64,000 nt of DNA from Candidatus Competibacter denitrificans Run_A_D11 (GTDB lineage: Bacteria; Pseudomonadota; Gammaproteobacteria; Competibacterales; Competibacteraceae): NCBI RefSeq assembly GCF_001051235.1, contig NZ_CBTJ020000001.1, forward strand, positions 186,001 to 250,000. The letters run 5' to 3'. Within the stretch, counting starts at the first letter, position 1. Each line of letters begins with the position of its first letter. Positions 29,046 through 38,108 of the stretch are shown here, piece by piece. A program made the translations under genes and the position numbers. The notes beneath the pieces are model-generated. The model had not been told where the DNA came from, made no database searches, and saw only the letters and a program-made list of their open reading frames with translations.

Positions 29046-31270
29046 TCCGCCGGCTGGCCAGAGGTCAGGGACTGGCCCCCACGATTCTGCTGCTGGGCTT
29101 GCTGCTTGTGCTCTTAGTGTTGATGGGTCGCGCCACTACCAATTCAGCCCAGTTTGGCAAAATGTACTCCTGGCTGTTGCTGGTCAGCGCCGTCGGGCTT
29201 GCAGCGCTGGCTATCCTGATCCTGTACAACCTGGTTGGTCTGATCCGCCTGTACCGCCATCGTGTGCCCGGCTCGCGGCTGACCCTGCGCCTGGCCGGGA
29301 TTTTCGCGCTGCTGGCCATCACTCCGGTAGCCTTGGTCTATGGTTTCTCGCTGCATTTTTTGCAACGCGGCATCGATAGCTGGTTCAACGTTCAGGTGGA
29401 TCGTGGTCTGGAAGACGCACTTGAACTCAGCCGAACCGCGTTGGATTTGCGGATGCGTGAGGTGCTCAAGCAAACTGCCCGAACTGCTGAAAGGATGCTG
29501 GATAGCGACAGCGAGCAGCTTGGCCGCCAACTGGACGCCCAGCTTGATCTGGGCGAGGCCTCCGAACTGACCCTCTTCGGTCAGGGCGGCCGCATCATTG
29601 CCACCGCCACGATGGACCCCATGGCCATGCTGCCGCACTCTCCGCCGGAAACCGTCCTGCTGCAAGTTCGCCAAGGCCGTGCTTACGTCGGTTTGGAGCC
29701 AACCGGCGAAACCGGTTTTCATATTCGTGTCGTGGTCTCAGCCGGTCGCGTGGGCAACGAAGAGCGGCTGTTGCAAGCTTTAGTCCCGGTGACTGACCGT
29801 TTGAGCCTATTAGCCGATGCGGTCCAGGCCGCGTTTGATAGTTATCGAGAGCTGACGTTTCTGCGGGCGCCACTCAAGGTCAGCTTCACGCTGACGCTCT
29901 CGCTCGCTCTGCTGTTTGCGGTGCTGGCCGCCTTCTGGGCTGCGTTTTATACAGCGCGGCGACTGGTGCGACCACTGCGGGAATTGGCGGATGGAACCCA
30001 AGCCGTCGCCGCCGGCCAATTCAACAAACAACTGGCCGGTGCCGGCAGCGATGAGTTGGGATTTCTTGTGGAATCCTTCAACGAGATGACCCGTAATCTG
30101 GCTCAGGCGCGCGATGCGGCACAGCGCAGCCAAGCCTTGGTGGAAAGCCAGCGGGCGTATCTGGAAACCGTGCTGGCCCGGCTGTCATCGGGGGTGGTCA
30201 TCATCGACCAAGGGGGCCATCTACAGACATGCAATACGGCTGCTAGCCAGTTACTTGGTGTGAAATTAGATGATTATCTCGGTGGCAATCCGCAATGGAT
30301 CGCACAGACGCAACCGCTTCTACAGGACTTTATCGCCGCTATCGGCCCGCATTTGGAAACGACCGGCGACTGGCGCGAAGAAATTCCCTGGTTCGGCGCG
30401 ACCGGTCGCCGCATCCTGATGTGTCGGGGCAGCGCTTTGCCGGACGCAGTAGGCCTGCGGGGTGGCCATGTCATCGTCTTCGACGATATCACCAACCTGG
30501 TGCGGGCCGAGCGCGAAGCCGCCTGGACTGAAGTGGCGCGGCGCCTAGCCCACGAGATCAAAAACCCGCTGACGCCTATCCAGTTGGCCGCCGAGCGCAT
30601 CCGGCACAAGTATTTGAAACTGTTCGACGAGGAACAAGGTAAAGTCCTGGAACGCGGTACTCACACCATCGTCCAACAGGTACAAGCCATGAAGGAAATG
30701 GTCGATGCCTTCAACGAGTATGCCCGATCACCACGCCTGCAACTGGCTCCGCTAGAACTCAACGAATTCATCACCGAAGTCCTTTACCTGTATCGTGACT
30801 ACCCGGCCGGCGTAGAAATCAAGCTTGAGTTAGCGCCAGAGCCTTTGCTCATCAATGGGGATAATGGCCGTCTACGGCAACTGCTGCATAACCTGGTCAA
30901 GAATGCCATCGAAGCCATGCGCGACGGCCAGGGATCTACGCTGTGGGTCAGTTCCCGCCGCGAACACGTTGCCGGAGCGGATTGCATCGAGCTGAGCGTG
31001 CGCGACAACGGCCCCGGCTTCCCGAATCATATCCTGGCCAGCGCCTTTGAGCCTTATGTGACTACCAAACCCAAGGGAACCGGATTAGGATTGGCGATAG
31101 TCAAAAAAATCGTCGAAGAGCACGGCGGCTGGATTCAGCTGGAAACCCCGGCGGACGGCGGCGCCCGCGTGTCGGTTCGCCTGCCGATTTTTCACGATCC
31201 CGCGCAGGCCGAGGCTTCGCCCATGCCCGCCCCGCCGTTGCATCATACCGATAAGGAGGACGACGCATGA
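29033..31270 (+). CDS. ntrY: Nitrogen-type two-component sensor kinase NtrY
   Basis: Membrane sensor histidine kinase, 745 residues. It has N-terminal transmembrane helices, a periplasmic region of about 170 residues, another helix near residue 290, a HAMP segment (RPLRELADGTQAVAAG), a PAS region (residues 375-490), a HisKA motif with the phosphorylated His in RRLAHEIKNPLTPIQLAAER and an HATPase domain (NLVKNAIEAM, VRDNGPGFP, GTGLGLAIVKKIVEEHGG). The ATG at 29033 is preferred to the TTG at 29024. The stop overlaps the ntrX start. Confidence 0.96.
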   Translation: MAALIRRLARGQGLAPTILLLGLLLVLLVLMGRATTNSAQFGKMYSWLLLVSAVGLAALAILILYNLVGLIRLYRHRVPGSRLTLRLAGIFALLAITPVALVYGFSLHFLQRGIDSWFNVQVDRGLEDALELSRTALDLRMREVLKQTARTAERMLDSDSEQLGRQLDAQLDLGEASELTLFGQGGRIIATATMDPMAMLPHSPPETVLLQVRQGRAYVGLEPTGETGFHIRVVVSAGRVGNEERLLQALVPVTDRLSLLADAVQAAFDSYRELTFLRAPLKVSFTLTLSLALLFAVLAAFWAAFYTARRLVRPLRELADGTQAVAAGQFNKQLAGAGSDELGFLVESFNEMTRNLAQARDAAQRSQALVESQRAYLETVLARLSSGVVIIDQGGHLQTCNTAASQLLGVKLDDYLGGNPQWIAQTQPLLQDFIAAIGPHLETTGDWREEIPWFGATGRRILMCRGSALPDAVGLRGGHVIVFDDITNLVRAEREAAWTEVARRLAHEIKNPLTPIQLAAERIRHKYLKLFDEEQGKVLERGTHTIVQQVQAMKEMVDAFNEYARSPRLQLAPLELNEFITEVLYLYRDYPAGVEIKLELAPEPLLINGDNGRLRQLLHNLVKNAIEAMRDGQGSTLWVSSRREHVAGADCIELSVRDNGPGFPNHILASAFEPYVTTKPKGTGLGLAIVKKIVEEHGGWIQLETPADGGARVSVRLPIFHDPAQAEASPMPAPPLHHTDKEDDA

Positions 31271-32637
31271 GCGCGTCTTATATTCTGGTCGTCGATGACG
31301 AACCCGATATTCGTGACCTGGTAAAAGATATTTTGGAAGATGAAGGTTATGCGGTCACGACGGCCCAAAACGCCGCCGCCGCGCGGGAAGCCCGTCGCGC
31401 CCAGCGCCCCGATTTGATCTTGCTGGATATCTGGATGCCGGATACCGACGGCATCAGTTTGCTTAAGGAATGGAGTGAAGGTGATCACCTCCCCTGCCCC
31501 GTCATCATGATGTCTGGGCACGGCACGGTTGAAACGGCAGTGGAGGCCACCCGCCTGGGCGCCTACGATTTCATCGAAAAGCCGCTGTCGATGGCCAAGC
31601 TGTTGTTAACCGTCGAGCGGGCGCTGGATGCGGATCGGCTGGCGAAGGAAAACCTGAATCTGCGCCGCCAGCAGCGAATCATTGCCGAGCCGGTCGGCCG
31701 TAGCGAGGTGGTACAACGGCTTCGTGCGCAAGTTCTGCGCATCGCCCAACACGATGCTCCGGTGCTGATCTTTGGCGAACCCGGCACTGGCAAAGAAGTC
31801 TATGCTCGCTTTTTGCACGCGCATAGCCCACGCCGCGCCGGCCCGTTCATTGATGTCGGCGTTGGTTCCATCGCTCGTGAAAACGCCAGCCTGGAGTTGT
31901 TCGGCTCCGAGCAGGGCGACCGGGTGCATTACGGACGTCTGGAGCAGGCCAGCGGCGGCACGCTATTTTTGGATGAACTGGCCGATATGGATCTCGAAGC
32001 GCAGGCCAAACTCGCCAGCGCCCTGGAAAACGGCTCTTTCTTGCGCATCGGCGGCAAGGAACCGGTTCGGGTTAACGTGCGCGTGGCCGCTGCCACCCAT
32101 CGTGATTTGGAGCAAGAAGTCGCAGTGGGGCATTTTCGCGAGGATCTGTACTATCAGCTCAACGTGGTGCCGATCAAGCTGCCCCCGCTGCGCGATCACA
32201 TTGAGGATGTGCCGGAATTGCTGAATTATTACGTCGGCTATTTCGTCGATCAGGAAGGATTGACCTATCGTCATTTCACCCTGGCCGCGCAAAATCGGAT
32301 GCGCAACTACAATTGGCCCGGCAATATCCGCGAACTTAAAAACCTGGTGCAGCGCCTGCTGATCCTGGGCGGTGAAGAAGAGATCACCCTGGACGAAGTA
32401 GACGCCGCCGTGCGCGGCATCACTGCCGTTAAAAACCAGGAGGTCGGCACCATCCCGTTAAACCTGCCACTACGGGAAGCGCGGGAACAGTTCGAGCGCA
32501 CCTATCTCATGCAACAGTTCCGTGAATGCGAGGGCAACGTCGCTCGCTTGGCGGATCGGGTTGGGATGGAACGCACCAATCTCTACCGTAAGCTGCGCGC
32601 GTTGGGCATCGACCCCAAGAAAGCGCTCGATGAATGA
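31267..32637 (+). CDS. ntrX: NtrX-type response regulator with AAA+ domain, GAFTGA motif absent
   Basis: Response regulator partner of NtrY, 456 residues. The receiver domain (residues 1-120) has the phosphoacceptor Asp in LILLDIWMPDTDG. The AAA+ domain shows Walker A GEPGTGKE and Walker B GGTLFLDELADM. Where sigma54 activators carry GAFTGA, it reads LFGSEQGDRVHYGRLEQ, so contact with sigma54 is doubtful. A Fis-type helix-turn-helix ends the protein (GNVARLADRVGMERTNLYRKL). Coupled to ntrY by ATGA; trkA follows after 9 bases. It may regulate nitrogen, redox or potassium functions; the target is unknown. Confidence 0.95.
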   Translation: MSASYILVVDDEPDIRDLVKDILEDEGYAVTTAQNAAAAREARRAQRPDLILLDIWMPDTDGISLLKEWSEGDHLPCPVIMMSGHGTVETAVEATRLGAYDFIEKPLSMAKLLLTVERALDADRLAKENLNLRRQQRIIAEPVGRSEVVQRLRAQVLRIAQHDAPVLIFGEPGTGKEVYARFLHAHSPRRAGPFIDVGVGSIARENASLELFGSEQGDRVHYGRLEQASGGTLFLDELADMDLEAQAKLASALENGSFLRIGGKEPVRVNVRVAAATHRDLEQEVAVGHFREDLYYQLNVVPIKLPPLRDHIEDVPELLNYYVGYFVDQEGLTYRHFTLAAQNRMRNYNWPGNIRELKNLVQRLLILGGEEEITLDEVDAAVRGITAVKNQEVGTIPLNLPLREAREQFERTYLMQQFRECEGNVARLADRVGMERTNLYRKLRALGIDPKKALDE

Positions 32638-32646
32638 GGAAAGCCT

Positions 32647-34026
32647 GTGAAGATCGTGATTCTCGGCGCCGGTCAGGTGGGCGGTTCAGTCGCCCACATT
32701 TTGGCCAGTGAAGCTAACGACGTGACCGTGGTCGATGCCAACGCCGAGCGCCTGCAAGCGTTGCAAGATCGGCTCGACATCCGCACGGTGCGCGGCCCAG
32801 CGTCTTATCCGACCGTTCTGGAGCAGGCCGGTACCGCCGACGCCGATATGCTGGTCGCGTTGACCGACAGCGATGAAACCAACATGATCGCCTGCCAGAT
32901 CGCGCACACGCTGTTTAACACCCCCACCAAGATCGCACGGATACGATCCGGTAGTTATACCCTCTATCGCGAGCAGCTCTTCAAGGACGACGCGCTACCG
33001 GTAGACGTGATGATCAGTCCCGAACAACTGGTGACTGACTACATCCAGCGGATCATCGAGCACCCCGGCGCGCTTCAGGTATTGGATTTTGCCGAAGGCC
33101 AAGTGCGCCTGGTGGGCGTGCGAGCTTATGAGGGGAGCGCCCTGATTGGCCAGGCGTTGCGTACCTTGCCGGAGCGGATGCCAGGTATCGACACGCGGGT
33201 AGCAGCCATCTTTCGCCGGGGCAGCGCGATCATCCCCGAAGGTGACACGGTGATCGAAGCCGATGATGAAGTGTTTTTGATCGCCGCCCGCAAGAATACC
33301 CGCGTGATCGTTTCAGAGCTACGCAAGCTGGATCGGACGGTCAAGCGCATCATCATCGCCGGCGGTGGCCATATCGGTGCCCGCTTGGCGCAAGGGATGG
33401 AAGACCGTTTCCAGGTTAAGGTCATCGAACGTAACCCCGTCACCGCCAAGCGGTTATCCGAACAGTTGGATCGAGCCATCGTCCTGCACGGCGATGCCGC
33501 TGATGAGAACTTGCTGCGGCAGGAAAATATCGAGCACGTTGATGTGTATTGTGCCGTCACCAATGACGATGAGGCCAATATCCTCTCGGCCATGCAGGCC
33601 AAGCGCATGGGTGCCCGTAAGGTCATGGCGCTGATCAATCTTCTGTCTTACGTCGAACTGGTCGAATCCTCTGGCATCATTGATGTCGCCATTTCGCCGC
33701 AACAAGCCACCATCGGCAGCTTGCTCACCCATGTACGGCGCGGTGATGTGGTGAAGGTGCATTCGCTGCGGCGCGGCGCGGCTGAGGCGATTGAAGCCAT
33801 CGCGCATGGCGACTACAAAACCTCGAAAGTCGTCGGCCGGCGGATTGAGGAAATCCGTTTGCCGCCGGGCACGACCATCGGCGCCATCGCGCGCGGCGAT
33901 GAGGTTGTCATCGGTCACCACGATACGGTCATCGAAGCCGACGACCATGTGATTCTGTTTCTTATCGACAAGAAGCGGGTACCGGAGGTCGAACGGCTCT
34001 TTTCAGTCGGAGCAACTTTCTTGTAA
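32647..34026 (+). CDS. trkA: Trk potassium uptake regulatory protein TrkA
   Basis: Peripheral NAD(H)-binding subunit that gates Trk potassium channels. The 459-residue protein contains two RCK halves: the first starts MKIVILGAGQVGGSVAHIL with acidic residue in VVDANAERL, the second RIIIAGGGHIGARLAQG near residue 235. Each is followed by a TrkA_C domain. The rsmB-ntrYX-trkA order is found in several gammaproteobacteria. trkH/trkG is not in the window. Confidence 0.97.
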   Translation: MKIVILGAGQVGGSVAHILASEANDVTVVDANAERLQALQDRLDIRTVRGPASYPTVLEQAGTADADMLVALTDSDETNMIACQIAHTLFNTPTKIARIRSGSYTLYREQLFKDDALPVDVMISPEQLVTDYIQRIIEHPGALQVLDFAEGQVRLVGVRAYEGSALIGQALRTLPERMPGIDTRVAAIFRRGSAIIPEGDTVIEADDEVFLIAARKNTRVIVSELRKLDRTVKRIIIAGGGHIGARLAQGMEDRFQVKVIERNPVTAKRLSEQLDRAIVLHGDAADENLLRQENIEHVDVYCAVTNDDEANILSAMQAKRMGARKVMALINLLSYVELVESSGIIDVAISPQQATIGSLLTHVRRGDVVKVHSLRRGAAEAIEAIAHGDYKTSKVVGRRIEEIRLPPGTTIGAIARGDEVVIGHHDTVIEADDHVILFLIDKKRVPEVERLFSVGATFL

Positions 34027-34147
34027 GCCGTCGTCATCAAAAAGCCCTGTGCTAGAATGGGACACCCCTGAACCGGGAGGGGAATTTCGTTCCCGTGGTC
34101 TTCACCGTACTCCTAAGAACACCGCTAAACGCTGACAGGACCCGAAC

Positions 34148-34807
34148 ATGACCGCATTCAATCTCGAACTTGCCCGCCACAACATGATCGAACAGCAGAT
34201 CCGGCCTTGGGAGGTCCTGGATCAGCGGGTGTTGGATACCCTCGCCGGTGTACCCCGCGAAGCATTCGTGCCGGAACGCTACCACAATGTGGCCTTCAGT
34301 GATGTCGCCATTCCCTTGGGTCATGGGGAATTTATGATGAAACCCAATCTGGAAGCCCGCCTCTTGCAAGCGCTCGCGGTGCAACCGGCCGATAACGTGC
34401 TGGAGGTCGGCACCGGCAGCGGGTTTTTGACCGCCTGCCTGGCGCGGCTAGCAAACAACGTCGTCAGCGTCGATATCGTCCCAGAATTCACCGAAACCGC
34501 ACGTCACAAGCTCAAGGCGCATAGCTTCAGCAATATCGTTCTGCACAGCGGGGATGCCAGCCAGAGCTGGGGCGCCCACCGCTACAACGCCATTGCCTTG
34601 ACCGGCTCGGTCGCAACCGTTACCGATGAATGGCGGCAGAGTCTGAGTCTGGGAGGGCGCTTGTTCGTGGTCGCAGGCAAAGCGCCGGCTCTACAAGCGT
34701 TGCTGATCACCCGGGTCGGTGAGCGTGAATGGGTTCAGGAAAGCCTGTTTGAGACTGATCTGGCGCCTCTGCGCAATGCGGCTCCGGCAAAAAAATTCGT
34801 CTTCTAG
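34148..34807 (+). CDS. pcm: Protein-L-isoaspartate O-methyltransferase family protein
   Basis: A 219-residue SAM-dependent methyltransferase. The N-terminal RHNMIEQQIRPWEVLD and VPREAFVPERYHNVAF match the family, as do the SAM loop VLEVGTGSGFLTACLA and VVSVDIVPEF. This subgroup is regularly encoded just before tolC, as here. Repair of isoaspartyl residues is the family function; whether this paralogue has that activity is not proven by sequence. A TAGAAT hexamer at 34053 may be the -10 of its promoter. Confidence 0.88.
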   Translation: MTAFNLELARHNMIEQQIRPWEVLDQRVLDTLAGVPREAFVPERYHNVAFSDVAIPLGHGEFMMKPNLEARLLQALAVQPADNVLEVGTGSGFLTACLARLANNVVSVDIVPEFTETARHKLKAHSFSNIVLHSGDASQSWGAHRYNAIALTGSVATVTDEWRQSLSLGGRLFVVAGKAPALQALLITRVGEREWVQESLFETDLAPLRNAAPAKKFVF

Positions 34808-34868
34808 GCATCCATCAAAGCAGACGATCACGGCGCTAAGCGGTTCCCTGCCGTTTCGGCTCTCTGGT

Positions 34869-34888
34869 ATATTAGCGTTTACTAATAT
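34869..34888. promoter_or_regulatory. tolC: Palindromic operator-like site upstream of tolC
   Basis: ATATTAG and CTAATAT form a perfect 7-bp inverted repeat with a 6-bp spacer, 22 bases upstream of the tolC ATG. The size and symmetry fit a dimeric repressor such as a TetR-family regulator, but no regulator gene is adjacent. Confidence 0.4.
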
Positions 34889-34909
34889 CTGAGGGAAACT
34901 CTTTCAGTC

Positions 34910-36454
34910 ATGATCAAGCTCCAGCGTCTGATGTTAGCCGGGATCATCGCCGCGTCGTGTAGCTGGTCGGCGGCAGCGGAGGACTTGTTGCAAGTTTACC
35001 GCCAGGCCGAAGAAAACGATCCGATCCTTAAGGCAGCGGTGGCCAATCGCGAAGCGGCTCAGGAAGCCACTCCACAGGCGCGGGCTTTATCTCTCCCGAC
35101 TGTCGGAGCGACCCTGGAGCAAGGCCATGCCTTCGGGATCGAAGGCGCCGGCCCAGGGCCGTCATCGCTCGACAGTCACACCTACGGCGTCAGCCTGGTA
35201 CAACCCCTTTATAACCGTAGCCATCATGTCAGAGAGCGGCTGGCGGAAGCGACCGCCGGCCAAGCGGATGTCAACCTCGGCAATACCCGCAACAGCCTGG
35301 CGTTACGGGTCGCCGAGGGTTATTTCGGGGTACTGGCAGCGTTGGATAACCTCACCTACGCCATCGCCGAAAAGAATGCGTTTGCGCGTCAGTTAGAGCA
35401 AGCCACCCGGCGCTTCGAAGTCGGACTGGCGACCATCACCGATGTGTATGACGCGCAGGCCCGCTTCGATATCGCCGTCTCCCAGGAGATCGATGGCACC
35501 AATAAACTGGCAGCCGCGCGCGAGCTGTTGCGCCAACTAACCGGCGAGGACTATGCACAACTCCAGGCCCTAACCGAGCGGATGCCGCTGGCGCTACCCG
35601 AACCGCACGATCCCGACGCATGGGTACGCATGGCACTGGAAAATAATCTGGCTTTGCGCAGTGCCGGATTCGAGGTCGATCAGGCGAGAGAAAACATCAA
35701 ATTACAAAAAGCCGCGCATTATCCGACCGTGGATTTGCGGGTCAGCCGGTTCGATACCGATAACGGCCTCAACAGCAACACGGCCAGCAGTCAGATCAAT
35801 CTGGCGCTGACCATTCCGCTCTACAGTGGCGGAGCGGTATCCTCACGCTCGCGCGAGGCCGCCTATAAATACGAAGCGGCTCGGCAAACATTTGAAAATC
35901 AGCAGCGCGAAATCATCCGCACTGTGCGCAACGCCTATCGTGGGCAGGAAACTGCCATCAGCCAGATCAAGGCGTTTGATCAGACTCGCACCTCCACCCG
36001 TAGCGCGTTGGAAGCCAATCAGGCCGGTTATGAGGTCGGCACCCGCACCATCGGCGATGTGCTGGATGCCGAGCGTAATCTCTATCTTGCCGAACGCAAT
36101 TACGCCAATGCCCGCTACACCTACATCACCAATTATCTGTCGCTACGGCAAGCCGCAGGGCAATTGGCGGAAGTGGACATGGCGGAAATCAACCGTTGGC
36201 TGGGCAGCCCTCGCTCCACCAGCGGTGAATCGATTTTAACCCCACCACCGGTCGTCACTACCGATAGCACCAAGACGAAAGCGGCCGGTGAGAAAAAATC
36301 CGTCGCCAGCGATTCGGGTGGTGATAAAAAAGCCGCCGCTCAAACGACCGCCAGCGCGCCAACCTCACCCACCGTGAACCCTTCTGACAAGGCAAGCAGC
36401 GAGCACTCCAGCAAACCACGGCCCAAAAAGCGCCGGGCGGCTCGTGATCACTGA
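34910..36454 (+). CDS. tolC: TolC-family outer membrane efflux channel
   Basis: Outer-membrane exit duct for type I secretion and RND efflux pumps, 514 residues. A signal peptide (cleavage after SAAA, residue 23) is followed by two OEP repeats, with the typical SLVQPLYNR near residue 102, NLALTIPLYSGGAV near residue 303 and GTRTIGDVLDAERNLY near residue 380. After residue 440 comes an unusual 75-residue tail rich in Lys, Ser, Ala and Thr ending in RPKKRRAARDH, which should be periplasmic. No pump gene is next to it. Confidence 0.94.
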   Translation: MIKLQRLMLAGIIAASCSWSAAAEDLLQVYRQAEENDPILKAAVANREAAQEATPQARALSLPTVGATLEQGHAFGIEGAGPGPSSLDSHTYGVSLVQPLYNRSHHVRERLAEATAGQADVNLGNTRNSLALRVAEGYFGVLAALDNLTYAIAEKNAFARQLEQATRRFEVGLATITDVYDAQARFDIAVSQEIDGTNKLAAARELLRQLTGEDYAQLQALTERMPLALPEPHDPDAWVRMALENNLALRSAGFEVDQARENIKLQKAAHYPTVDLRVSRFDTDNGLNSNTASSQINLALTIPLYSGGAVSSRSREAAYKYEAARQTFENQQREIIRTVRNAYRGQETAISQIKAFDQTRTSTRSALEANQAGYEVGTRTIGDVLDAERNLYLAERNYANARYTYITNYLSLRQAAGQLAEVDMAEINRWLGSPRSTSGESILTPPPVVTTDSTKTKAAGEKKSVASDSGGDKKAAAQTTASAPTSPTVNPSDKASSEHSSKPRPKKRRAARDH

Positions 36455-36482
36455 TCAGCCTGGGTTCTTTTGGTAGCGACGT

Positions 36483-37091
36483 ATGCCGGGGCCTGATGTG
36501 ACCCTTGATCCTGCCAACCCACCGGCATCCGCTGCCGACGTACCGCCGGCTTTGCCGCTCCCGCGCGCCCGCTTGCCCCGCCGGTTGGCGGCGATTCTTT
36601 ACGATAGCCTGCTGTTGGCGGGCGTGTTGTTGGTCGCCAGCGCCCTGGCTCTGGCGATAGCGGTCGCCGTGTGGGGCGGGGAAACCGTTACGCTCCATGA
36701 CCCGCTACGGAGCAACCCCTTCTTTTCCATGTATTTGTTGCTGGTCTGCTTTCTCTTCTACGGTGGGTTTTGGGTCCATGGTGGCCAAACCCTGGGAATG
36801 CGTGCCTGGCGGATTCAGGTGCGGCGGTACGATGGCAACGGGATCGGTTGGTGGCAAGCGCTGGCGCGTTTCCTCGTCGGTGGCCTTTGGCTCGCGCCCC
36901 TGCTCTACCTACACCGGGCGCTGGGGGCAACCGTACTAAGTCTGAGTGCCGGCTTGCTCTCCTTGATCATGATCCAGGCGCTGCGCCTGCCTGATCAGGT
37001 TTCATCCACCGAATTGTTAATGCTGCCCAAGCGCACCAGCCGTTCATCGCAAGCGATTCAAGGCCAGGAAACCGGCACCCAAAAACAATAA
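36483..37091 (+). CDS. RDD-family membrane protein
   Basis: A 202-residue protein with about four hydrophobic helices. The first carries the RDD signature as RLAAILYDSLLLAG (Arg at the helix start, Asp within). The second pair contains GQTLGMRAWRIQV, also typical. Function of RDD proteins is mostly unknown; some are Na+/H+ antiporters. The 3' end overlaps the end of lptG on the other strand by 48 bases. Confidence 0.9.
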   Translation: MPGPDVTLDPANPPASAADVPPALPLPRARLPRRLAAILYDSLLLAGVLLVASALALAIAVAVWGGETVTLHDPLRSNPFFSMYLLLVCFLFYGGFWVHGGQTLGMRAWRIQVRRYDGNGIGWWQALARFLVGGLWLAPLLYLHRALGATVLSLSAGLLSLIMIQALRLPDQVSSTELLMLPKRTSRSSQAIQGQETGTQKQ

Positions 37092-38108
37092 CGATGGCAA
37101 AATCGCGCCCAGCAGTGGCGGATAGCCATACAACAGCACCACATTGCCCAACAAATAATTGACTAGAAAAAACGCCAGGCCGAGTAAGAGGCCGATCAGC
37201 AGGCGCTGACCGGTACCGGCCGAGCGTTGCGGGCCAAATACGAACGGCATACCGACAACGAGCATGGCCAGATAGGTAAGCGGTGCCAGGAGTTTACGCC
37301 ACAGGGCCAGCCGGTGGCTCGCAGCATCCAAACCGTTGCGCTCCAGATAACCGACATAAACCCACAGATCCCGAATCGACAAGTCGTTGGGATTCGCTGC
37401 CAACACATCCAGTACCTTGGGGCTGATCTCCGAAACCAACGCCAAGTCATTCAACCGCTCGCTATGTACCCTATCATCACTTAAGGTACTGCGGTCTATA
37501 CCCTCTAAAACCCAACGGCCTTCCTGATAACGCGCTCCTTGAGCAGCTGTCACCGCCTCTAGCTGATCCTGCGGCCCGATCTTGAAAATGTGAATGTCCA
37601 CCAAACGGATGCCAGGTAGCACCGCCCGCACATGGATAAAGTAATCGCCATCGCGTGCCCAAAAACCCCGACCACCGCGAATAGCCATACCCTCACTCTT
37701 CGCCGTCGCGCGCTGCTCGCTGGCTATTTGCTCCAATGGCGGCGCGACGAACTCGCCGATAGCCAACACCACCAAGCTGAGCAGAAACCCCGCTTGTAGG
37801 GCGGAACGGGTTAGCCGAGTGAGCGATACACCAGCCGCCCGCATGACGATCAACTCACTGCCACTAGCCAGGGCACCCATCCCCAGCAAGCCGCCAACCA
37901 GCAACGCCATCGGAAAGAGTTCGTATAAGCGCTGCGGCTGCACCAGGAGAAGGTAACGGATAATCGCCGCGAAATCGTAGTGGTTCTTGCCGACCTGCTC
38001 CAATTCCACCAGCAAGCCGAGGAAGGATTCCAGCAGCAGCAACACCAGCAGCGCCACTAAGGTTGCACTGGCGACGGTACGGAAGATATACCGATCCAGA
38101 ATCCTCAT
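37044..38108 (-). CDS. lptG: LPS export ABC transporter permease LptG
   Basis: Inner-membrane permease of the LptB2FG machine that extracts lipopolysaccharide for transport to the outer membrane. 354 residues with six membrane helices and a central periplasmic domain; the start RILDRYIFRTVASATLVAL and the end segment LLGLAFFLVNYLLGN are typical. The ATG at 38108 overlaps the lptF stop as ATGA, which settles the start over a longer in-frame version. Confidence 0.96.
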   Translation of the reverse strand: MRILDRYIFRTVASATLVALLVLLLLESFLGLLVELEQVGKNHYDFAAIIRYLLLVQPQRLYELFPMALLVGGLLGMGALASGSELIVMRAAGVSLTRLTRSALQAGFLLSLVVLAIGEFVAPPLEQIASEQRATAKSEGMAIRGGRGFWARDGDYFIHVRAVLPGIRLVDIHIFKIGPQDQLEAVTAAQGARYQEGRWVLEGIDRSTLSDDRVHSERLNDLALVSEISPKVLDVLAANPNDLSIRDLWVYVGYLERNGLDAASHRLALWRKLLAPLTYLAMLVVGMPFVFGPQRSAGTGQRLLIGLLLGLAFFLVNYLLGNVVLLYGYPPLLGAILPSLLFLGAGFLALNRLR

